Below are positions 1-5,151 of a stretch of DNA of 5,151 bases, one piece after another. How positions within the stretch are numbered: the first letter of the stretch is position 1; each line of letters begins with the position of its first letter. Source of the DNA: an uncultured Caryophanales bacterium (GTDB lineage: Bacteria > Bacillota_I > Bacilli_A > RF39 > UBA660); NCBI GenBank assembly GCA_947168625.1, contig CAMVMQ010000062.1:1-5151 (forward strand). The letters run 5' to 3'. Both the position numbers and the translations under genes were made by a program. The notes beneath the pieces are model-generated. The model was not told where the DNA came from. It made no database searches and saw only the letters and a list, made by a program, of their open reading frames with translations.

Positions 1-1745
1 TGAATATGGTACCTAATATTCCAGAAGCATCACAATTATGGTTTGGTGCAACTGAGATAGGAGCAATTGCCGATTTTATTGATCCAAGACCAGATAGTAT
101 GGATATTATGGCCAATGCTAAAAAAGTGTTGGAAATAATAAAGTATGAAAGGGCAAAATATATTGTAGCTCTTGATATGTGTTATTTAGCTATGCTTAAA
201 CCTATTGAAAAAGAATTAAAAGAGTTAGGTATCAATAATATAATTGTCTTATCAGCAAGTGATTCAATGAATTTACGTGGTAAAATTGATTATATGAAAG
301 ATGTTTTAAATTATAATAATTTAAGAAATTTAAGAAACACTGCTAAAGACGTTCAAAAATTAAAAGGATATAAAGTATTGCTAGATAAAATAAAAATGAT
401 GCAAAAAACTAATAGCTACTTAGATAGAGCTATTAAATCTTCACCATTAAAAGTATACAAATATGGTGACTTAGTAAGAGAATGCCAAAGAAAAACATAT
501 GAATATACTGAAAATCCAGAACTAGTTAATTATATTGGACATACATCTGGTACAAGTGGTTCTAGACCAAAACCAATAACCGCTACTAATAGAAATGGAA
601 TATCTACTTTGCAGCAGTTAATTAAGGGAAATGTTAGTTTTAAACCTGGAGAAAGAGCATTACATGTATTACCATTCTTTGCTCCATTTGGTGCTTATGA
701 TAATTACTTATTAAATATTGTAAGTAATACAAGTAGCATATCAGTACCAGAGTTTGAAATAAGTGAATTTGGTTATCTATTAAAGAAATATAAACCAAAT
801 ATTATTATGGCAACTCCAGCATGGGTATCTGCTCTTCCTGATTGTGATTACCTACAAGATATGGATTTATCTTGCATAACTAAAGTAATCTATGGAGGAG
901 ACTCAATGACTGCCTCTGATGAAGAGAGAGTAAATGCTTGGCTTAAAGAACATGGCAGTAGTGCTGAAGTAGAAAAAGGCCATGGAATGAGTGAATTCTT
1001 AGGATGTGGATCATATGCTCAAAAAGAATATAATAATTTAAATTCTATTGGTATACCACTACCTAATACTATTTATACAGTAGTGGACCCTAATATAGAT
1101 GATAAATTAGTACCAGTAAAATTTGATGAGAACGAAGAATTTTTGTCTGGTGAATTAGTTGTTCACTCTGATGCTGTAACTCCTGGTACATTACATGGAG
1201 ATACAATAATACCACATTATGATATGGATGGAATTGATTATATAAGAACAAGAGATTTAGTTCATATGAATAGAGATGGTGTATTCTACCATGAAGCAAG
1301 AAAAGATCGTTCATTTACTAGATTTGATGGTTTTAAAATTAAGCCTTATGAAATTGAAAAAGAAATACTTGCAAATGATAAAGTAAAGAAAGCTTGTTTA
1401 GTAGATTACTTTGATGATCGAAGAAGAGGAATAATGCCAATTTGTCATGTAGTATTAGATGAAAATATAACTACTGAAGAACAAATCTTAGAAGTAATAA
1501 AAGAGGTTGTATATAAAAATATTATTGGTAATCCAACAATGTCTTCAAGACAAATTCCTGCTAAATTTAAAGTCAGAGTAAGTATGCCAATATCGAAAAA
1601 TGGTAAAGAAGACTTTAATGCATTAAGACGTGAAGAATTAGATGGTACTGAAATAAATGTTGATGTTAATGAAACAAACTTAACAGTAGACAGTATTGAT
1701 ATATATTATGATAAGAAGAATAATAAGGTTAAAGTATTAAAATAA
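1..1745 (+). CDS. AMP-dependent (adenylate-forming, ANL superfamily) ligase, 5' end outside window
   Basis: Family enzymes activate a carboxylic acid with ATP to an acyl-AMP and usually pass it to CoA, a carrier-protein thiol or another acceptor; the substrate here cannot be told. Counting from the Met codon at position 6: the P-loop is TSGTSGSRPK (residues 180-189), the A5-type motif GHGMSE (325-330), the ribose-binding Asp is D417 in RTRDL, the hinge region is RFDGFKIKPYEIE (439-451), and the catalytic C-terminal lysine is K534 in ISKNGKEDF. All key residues are present, so the enzyme should be active. The frame is open through the left edge, and the first visible residues (NIPEASQLWFGATEIGAIADFIDP) match a segment usually some 60-70 residues into the family, so position 6 is an internal Met, not the start. 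About 35 polar residues follow the lysine motif as a short tail. No signal peptide or membrane helix is seen; probably cytosolic. The next gene starts 24 bp downstream, suggesting co-transcription. Family call is very sure; specific function unknown. Confidence 0.9.
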   Translation, partial: NMVPNIPEASQLWFGATEIGAIADFIDPRPDSMDIMANAKKVLEIIKYERAKYIVALDMCYLAMLKPIEKELKELGINNIIVLSASDSMNLRGKIDYMKDVLNYNNLRNLRNTAKDVQKLKGYKVLLDKIKMMQKTNSYLDRAIKSSPLKVYKYGDLVRECQRKTYEYTENPELVNYIGHTSGTSGSRPKPITATNRNGISTLQQLIKGNVSFKPGERALHVLPFFAPFGAYDNYLLNIVSNTSSISVPEFEISEFGYLLKKYKPNIIMATPAWVSALPDCDYLQDMDLSCITKVIYGGDSMTASDEERVNAWLKEHGSSAEVEKGHGMSEFLGCGSYAQKEYNNLNSIGIPLPNTIYTVVDPNIDDKLVPVKFDENEEFLSGELVVHSDAVTPGTLHGDTIIPHYDMDGIDYIRTRDLVHMNRDGVFYHEARKDRSFTRFDGFKIKPYEIEKEILANDKVKKACLVDYFDDRRRGIMPICHVVLDENITTEEQILEVIKEVVYKNIIGNPTMSSRQIPAKFKVRVSMPISKNGKEDFNALRREELDGTEINVDVNETNLTVDSIDIYYDKKNNKVKVLK

Positions 1746-1769
1746 TAATTAGTTGGAGGTGTTACTAGA

Positions 1770-3578
1770 ATGGAAAGTATACAAGGATTTTTACTAATAA
1801 ATATTTATGCATTTTTTGTTATTTTAGCAACTAGTATAGTATTTTTTAGCAAGAAGAGATTAAGGCAAACAGAGGATGAGTTATATAAAAGTTTTTTACT
1901 TGCTAACATATTCATGTCTTTAAGTGGATTAATACTTGGAGTAGCGGTATCTCCATCGTTTAATCATAATGAAGTTCTAATATCAATATTAAATAAAACT
2001 TATTTAATAAATTTGATGTTATGGATATTAATACTTACATTTTATATTTTCTATGTATCTTTAAAAAACAAAGACAAAATAAATAAATATTTTCGAATAT
2101 TAAAAATAATTATAACAATATGTAATATTATAGTTATTATATTACCTATAAAGGTTGAAATAGATAATGCTGGTGGTGCTACATCATCAGGACTTAGTAT
2201 TATGTTTACATATACAATTTTTGCTCTTGGCTTTATTACTCAGATTATTTGTTTACTTTCAAATTATAAGAATTTAAAAAACAAGAAATATATACCATTA
2301 TATTTATTAATACTACTTGGTAGTTTAGCTTTGGTTGCTCAAATAATAAATCCATCATTAAACTATATCATTAATCCAGCATTAATATTTATAGCCTTCA
2401 TTATGTATCATACAATCGAAAATCCTGATATGAAGATGTTAGATGAAGTACATAGAGCAAAAGAAATAACTGATAATGCTAATGAAGAAAAGGCAATGTT
2501 CTTGTATAATATGACTAATGAAATAAGAGATATTACAAGGGATATTGAATATAGTGCAGATGCAATTCTTGATGAAACGGATAATAAAAAAATAGATATA
2601 GAAAGTGTCAATAATAATGCTAGAGATATCAAAGCAAGTGCCGCGAGATTTACGACAATGACTAATGAAATATTAGATGTATCTAGTATTGATACTGCTA
2701 ATATTAAGGTATATAATGATAAATACAATATTAAACTTATTATTAAAGAATTAGTTCAAATATATAAATCTAAAGCCGAAAGAAAAGGATTAGAATTCAG
2801 AACTACAGTCGCTAGTGATTTACCAGAATACTTATATGGTGATCCTGTAGGTGTTAAAACAACACTTGCTACAATACTAGATAATAGTGTTAAATATACA
2901 GACGAAGGATATGTTGAATTCAGTGTTAATGCTATTATGAAAAATAATATTGCGAGACTAATCATTTCAGTTGAAGACTCTGGCACTGGTATGAAAGCTG
3001 ATGAATTAAATAAAATCTTTAATAAAAAAGAAGAGGATAAAGAAAGTACTAATTTAAATAGTAACTTATATAATGCTAAAAAATTAGTTACATTAATGGG
3101 AGGTACTATCATTCCTAGTAGTATTTATGGTAAGGGTACTATTATTAAAGTAGTATTAGATCAAAAAGTAGGAGAAACCTCAGACAACCTAAATAAATAT
3201 GAAAAAGTATTAGATAAAAAGAAAATCTTACTCGTAGATGATAATGTTTCTAGTACAAAAATGATTACTAAATTATTAAAAGAATCTAATACAGTATTAG
3301 ATTGTGTATCTTCTGGTAAAGAGTGTCTAGATAAAATAAGAGATAAAGAAAAATATGATTTAATTCTACTAGATGAAGAAATGACTCCTTTAGATGGAAT
3401 AACAGTAATGAAAAAATTACAAGAGATAAGAAACTTTAATACTAATGTAATCTTACTTACTAAGAATAATGATTATGAGTATAATGAAGACTATTTAAAA
3501 TATGGCTTTAAAGATTATTTAATCAAGCCAGTAGATAAAGATAAATTATTAGAAAAGATAAGTAAGTATTCAAAATAA
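1770..3578 (+). CDS. Seven-TM hybrid sensor histidine kinase-like protein with receiver domain; phosphoacceptor His replaced (pseudokinase)
   Basis: Start chosen because GGAGGT (1755-1760) lies 9 nt before the ATG. Seven hydrophobic segments (about residues 7-26, 42-60, 79-97, 108-128, 142-163, 174-193, 199-214) form a membrane sensor module. A helical dimerisation region follows (about 228-306). Here the usual H-box S-H-E-I-R-T-P-L reads T-N-E-I-R-D-I-T, putting Asn at 250 in place of the phosphorylated His and removing the conserved Pro. The ATPase-like domain (about 335-462) keeps the N-box (DNSVKYT, N372) and G1 box (DSGTGM, D403), but the G2 lid motif GLGL reads NSNL (430-433). The receiver (about 483-600) is intact: D490/D491, phosphoacceptor D535, T564 and K586 in LIKP. 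The protein therefore probably cannot autophosphorylate on the usual site; it may bind ATP weakly, act as a scaffold, or have its receiver phosphorylated by another kinase or small phosphodonor. The frame is long and uninterrupted, so this is not a decayed gene. Likely in one operon with the upstream ligase. Confidence 0.88.
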   Translation: MESIQGFLLINIYAFFVILATSIVFFSKKRLRQTEDELYKSFLLANIFMSLSGLILGVAVSPSFNHNEVLISILNKTYLINLMLWILILTFYIFYVSLKNKDKINKYFRILKIIITICNIIVIILPIKVEIDNAGGATSSGLSIMFTYTIFALGFITQIICLLSNYKNLKNKKYIPLYLLILLGSLALVAQIINPSLNYIINPALIFIAFIMYHTIENPDMKMLDEVHRAKEITDNANEEKAMFLYNMTNEIRDITRDIEYSADAILDETDNKKIDIESVNNNARDIKASAARFTTMTNEILDVSSIDTANIKVYNDKYNIKLIIKELVQIYKSKAERKGLEFRTTVASDLPEYLYGDPVGVKTTLATILDNSVKYTDEGYVEFSVNAIMKNNIARLIISVEDSGTGMKADELNKIFNKKEEDKESTNLNSNLYNAKKLVTLMGGTIIPSSIYGKGTIIKVVLDQKVGETSDNLNKYEKVLDKKKILLVDDNVSSTKMITKLLKESNTVLDCVSSGKECLDKIRDKEKYDLILLDEEMTPLDGITVMKKLQEIRNFNTNVILLTKNNDYEYNEDYLKYGFKDYLIKPVDKDKLLEKISKYSK

Positions 3579-3582
3579 AATA

Positions 3583-3611
3583 TTGACTTTTATATAAATG
3601 AAAGATATAAT
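3583..3611 (+). promoter_or_regulatory. Sigma-A-type promoter of the trpS T-box transcript
   Basis: A -35 box TTGACT (3583-3588) and a perfect -10 box TATAAT (3606-3611) are separated by exactly 17 bp. Transcription should begin near 3618-3620. The -35 box starts five bases after the stop codon of the kinase-like gene. The position, just before a T-box leader, makes this the obvious promoter for trpS. Confidence 0.85.
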
Positions 3612-3785
3612 TTAGTTGTAAATTGTTGATTTGGAAGAGTACATAACTGATTAATTATAGAGAGTAACTGTTAGGTGAAAAGTTACATTATAGGTTATAG
3701 AAATGGGCCAATGAGAGACTATCTGAAATTAGTAGGATGGTACGGAGAGAGTTCTTCGTTAACAAAAAAATATACATTAGTATAT

Positions 3786-3820
3786 AGGTGGCATTAAAAA
3801 CAAGAATAAAGTCTTGTCCT
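3786..3820 (+). promoter_or_regulatory. Putative antiterminator (T-box core sequence and pairing partner)
   Basis: AGG (3786-3788) can pair with CCT (3818-3820), and ACAAG (3800-3804) with CTTGT (3813-3817). The TGGC that contacts the tRNA acceptor end then lies in an unpaired stretch from 3789 to 3799. The family consensus is AGGGUGGNACCGCG with a 7-nt bulge. Here the second half, ACCGCG, has become ATTAAA, so the bulge looks longer and the first helix shorter. The pairing competes with the terminator because it uses 3813-3820, part of the terminator's 5' arm. This fold was drawn by eye. Confidence 0.65.
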
Positions 3821-3841
3821 TTAGTTAGGATAAGACTTTTT
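3808..3841 (+). terminator. T-box-controlled intrinsic terminator before trpS
   Basis: A 13-bp stem pairs 3808-3820 with 3827-3839 (one G-U wobble, otherwise perfect) around the loop TTAGTT. A run of five T covers the stem base and continues to 3841, then ATTTT follows. It forms when the antiterminator does not, so it should stop transcription when tRNA-Trp is charged. It is also the first terminator after the kinase-like gene. Confidence 0.92.
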
Positions 3842-3862
3842 ATTTTAGAAAGAAGGTAAAAT

Positions 3863-4951
3863 ATGAAAAATATTATTTTAACAGGAGATAGACCAACAGG
3901 AAAATTACATTTAGGCCATTATGTTGGTTCTTTAAAGAGAAGAGTAGAACTACAAAATTCAGGTAAATATGATAAAATATATATTGAAATAGCAGATTCT
4001 CAAGCAATAACCGATAATGCTCATAATTTAGATAAAGTAAGAGAAAATGTAATAGAAGTAGCACTTGATTATTTAGCTTGTGGTATTGATCCAAATAAAA
4101 CAACAATATTTGTTCAATCACAAATACCTGAACTTTGCGAATTAACATTTTATTATCTTAACTTAGTTACATTATCTAGATTAGAGAGAAATCCTACGAT
4201 TAAGGAAGAAATAAAATTAAGAAACTTTGAAACAAGTATTCCGGCTGGTTTTTTAACATATCCCATAAGTCAAGCTGCCGATATTACTTTGTTTGATGCA
4301 AATATCATTCCAGTAGGTGATGATCAACTTCCTATGATTGAACAAACAAGGGAAATAGTAAGAAGTTTTAATAATCTATATGATAATGTACTAGTAGAAC
4401 CCAAAGAATTACTTCCCGATAATGAAGTATGTTCAAGACTACCAGGATTAGATGGAAAAGCCAAAATGAGCAAATCATTAAATAACTGCATATACTTATC
4501 AGATGAACCCGAAGTAATCGAAAAGAAAATAATGAGTATGTTTACTGATCCAAATCATTTAAAAGTAGAAGATCCAGGAAAAGTAGAAGGCAATCCAGTA
4601 TTTATATATTTAGATGCTTTTTGTACTAATGAACACTTTAAAAAGTATTTACCAGAATATAATAATCTTGATGAATTAAAAGCCCACTACCAAAGAGGTG
4701 GACTAGGAGATGTAAAAATAAAGAGATTTTTAAATAATATTATACAAGAAGAACTAAAACCAATTCGTGAGAGAAGAAAAGAATATGAAAAGAATATTAA
4801 AGAAGTATATAAAATATTAGAAGAAGGCTCTTTAAAAGCAAGAGAAGCTGCCTCTATTAAAATGAAAGAAGTAAAAAATGTTATGGGACTTAATTATTTT
4901 GAAGATACTACTTTAATAGAAGAACAAGTAAAGAAATACTCAAACAATTAA
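3863..4951 (+). CDS. trpS: Tryptophanyl-tRNA synthetase
   Basis: This class I aminoacyl-tRNA synthetase joins tryptophan to tRNA-Trp using ATP in the cytoplasm. The ATP-binding signature is in GDRPTGKLHLGHYVGSL, with HLGH at residues 16-19 as the HIGH-type motif. The second signature, KMSKS, is at residues 201-205 (within GLDGKAKMSKSLNN). Between them are family blocks such as SRLERNPTIKEE and PVGDDQLPMIEQTREI. At 362 residues it is full length, slightly longer than the common bacterial size of about 330-340. The start is fixed by AGAAGG (3851-3856) six bases before the ATG, and the first residues align with the family N-terminus. The gene is monocistronic as far as visible, with its own promoter and T-box leader upstream and a hairpin terminator nine bases after the stop. 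The protein contains no tryptophan. Confidence 0.98.
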   Translation: MKNIILTGDRPTGKLHLGHYVGSLKRRVELQNSGKYDKIYIEIADSQAITDNAHNLDKVRENVIEVALDYLACGIDPNKTTIFVQSQIPELCELTFYYLNLVTLSRLERNPTIKEEIKLRNFETSIPAGFLTYPISQAADITLFDANIIPVGDDQLPMIEQTREIVRSFNNLYDNVLVEPKELLPDNEVCSRLPGLDGKAKMSKSLNNCIYLSDEPEVIEKKIMSMFTDPNHLKVEDPGKVEGNPVFIYLDAFCTNEHFKKYLPEYNNLDELKAHYQRGGLGDVKIKRFLNNIIQEELKPIRERRKEYEKNIKEVYKILEEGSLKAREAASIKMKEVKNVMGLNYFEDTTLIEEQVKKYSNN

Positions 4952-4960
4952 ATATATATA

Positions 4961-4994
4961 AAAAAGTAAGTTAGAAAATATTAACTTACTTTTT
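4961..4994. terminator. Bidirectional intrinsic terminator between trpS and a convergent gene
   Basis: A perfect 13-bp inverted repeat (4961-4973 with 4982-4994, arms AAAAAGTAAGTTA and its complement) encloses an 8-base loop. The outer five pairs are A-T, so each strand ends in a T run and the element can end transcription from both sides. It lies 9 bases after the trpS stop, and its right arm reaches two bases into the stop codon of the minus-strand gene. Confidence 0.88.
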
Positions 4995-5151
4995 ACTTTA
5001 CAATAGTATTAGATTTATTTAAATTACCTTTAAGTTCCTCAACTAATTCATCCAAATCAGTTTTATCTTCATCATTTCTACCATTATATTCAAAATTTAC
5101 TCTATATAACTCTTTTTTAGAAGAATTAAATTGTTTAACAGAATTATTGAA
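4993..5151 (-). CDS. C-terminal end of an unidentified protein, 5' part outside window
   Basis: On the minus strand a frame is open from the right edge for 52 codons and ends with TAA (complement of 4993-4995). It contains no Met codon, so the start must lie beyond the window. The visible tail is polar and rich in Asn, Asp, Glu and Lys, with pieces such as ELYRVNFEYNG and DLDELVEELKG; the latter looks like an acidic amphipathic helix at the C-terminus. No family was recognised. Support for a real gene comes from the base composition and codon choice matching the neighbours, its convergent placement with trpS, and a hairpin terminator directly at its stop codon. The short length leaves some doubt. 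Confidence 0.6.
   Translation of the reverse strand, partial: FNNSVKQFNSSKKELYRVNFEYNGRNDEDKTDLDELVEELKGNLNKSNTIVK

Larger units (their letters stand above)
3618..3846 (+). promoter_or_regulatory. T-box riboswitch leader, tRNA-Trp specific, controlling trpS
   Basis: The leader senses charging of tRNA-Trp: uncharged tRNA is expected to stabilise an antiterminator and let transcription reach trpS. Stem I landmarks in order: TTGG (3631-3634) pairs with CCAA (3708-3711) at the base; AAGAGTA follows it; ATAACT (3643-3648) pairs with GGTTAT (3693-3698); the AGAGAG motif is at 3659-3664; GTAACT (3664-3669) pairs with AGTTAC (3681-3686) around an apical loop carrying GGTGAAA. The specifier region reads GAAATGGGCC, giving UGG (Trp) at 3704-3706. 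Next, ACGGAG (3742-3747) pairs with CTTCGT (3754-3759), followed by TAAC, as in the stem II/pseudoknot region. Stem III is ATATAC/GTATAT (3770-3775/3780-3785). It abuts AGGTGGCATT, whose TGGC (3789-3792) complements the GCCA end expected for tRNA-Trp with discriminator G73. Specificity is supported by the specifier, the discriminator match and the downstream gene. The transcript start is estimated from the promoter. Confidence 0.93.

Noticed and set aside
6..8. ATG at position 6 as the true start of the ligase.
   Set aside because: The frame stays open to the left edge, no ribosome binding site can be seen in the five preceding bases, and the first visible residues correspond to an internal part of the family.
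1090..1314. Minus-strand open frame inside the ligase gene, and similar antisense frames within the kinase-like gene (2408-2728, 2756-3112) and trpS (3873-4148).
   Set aside because: Each lies wholly within a well-supported gene on the other strand and shows low-complexity hydrophobic or Leu/Ile/Ser-rich translations typical of antisense reading of AT-rich coding DNA.
1746..1769. Possible separate promoter or terminator between the ligase and kinase-like genes.
   Set aside because: The 24-bp gap holds only a ribosome binding site; no hairpin or paired -35/-10 boxes were seen.
2511..2672. A 15-base identity (atgactaatgaaata) at 2511-2525 and 2658-2672, both in frame and encoding MTNEI in the two helices of the dimerisation domain.
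   Set aside because: Short, AT-rich and flanked by unrelated sequence. The second copy sits where kinases normally have the end of the second helix, so it is more likely coincidence than a duplication.
3734..3745. AGGATGGTACGG resembles the T-box consensus more closely than the called core motif does, suggesting a second antiterminator or a tandem T-box.
   Set aside because: It lies before stem III, has no matching terminator after it, and its ACGGAG pairs locally with CTTCGT as expected for the stem II/pseudoknot region. Its UGGU would also fit a discriminator A, not the G expected for tRNA-Trp. The similarity is probably chance.
1..5151. CRISPR arrays, insertion sequences, tRNA or rRNA genes, and phage attachment sites.
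   Set aside because: No regularly spaced repeats, transposase-like frames, flanking inverted repeats or tRNA cloverleaf sequences were found by reading both strands.

Overview
The window is a very AT-rich piece of bacterial chromosome. Its strong Shine-Dalgarno sites, TAA stops, sigma-A-type promoter and T-box-controlled tryptophanyl-tRNA synthetase gene point to a low-GC Bacillota lineage. An uncultured gut member of Bacilli or Clostridia is plausible, but the genus cannot be read from this sequence. Tryptophan is written TGG in the genes and no in-frame TGA occurs, so nothing suggests a recoded TGA.

Layout: (1) From the left edge to 1745 lies the 3' part of a gene for an adenylate-forming (ANL superfamily) ligase; its start is outside the window. 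(2) Only 24 bp later, behind a good ribosome binding site, a 602-residue membrane protein begins. It has about seven transmembrane helices, a histidine-kinase-like core and a C-terminal receiver domain. The kinase core has Asn where the phosphoacceptor His should be and has lost the glycines of its ATP-lid box, while the receiver keeps all its key residues. These two genes look like the end of one operon. (3) Five bases after the second stop a consensus promoter begins. It drives a 5' leader of about 245 nt with nearly every landmark of a T-box riboswitch, including a UGG specifier and a UGGC acceptor-binding bulge, both matching tRNA-Trp. The leader ends in an intrinsic terminator. (4) trpS follows, encoding a complete tryptophanyl-tRNA synthetase. 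(5) A symmetrical hairpin terminator separates trpS from the 3' end of a convergent minus-strand gene of unknown function, which runs off the right edge.

How the parts work together: trpS is expected to be switched on when uncharged tRNA-Trp binds the leader and disrupts the terminator. The ligase and the degenerate sensor kinase are probably co-transcribed, but nothing in the window shows a biochemical link between them. No terminator was seen between the kinase-like gene and the trpS promoter, so the T-box terminator may also be what stops read-through from the upstream operon. The most unusual object is the pseudo-histidine-kinase with an intact receiver. The second is the T-box leader, whose core antiterminator motif has drifted from consensus although the rest is canonical.
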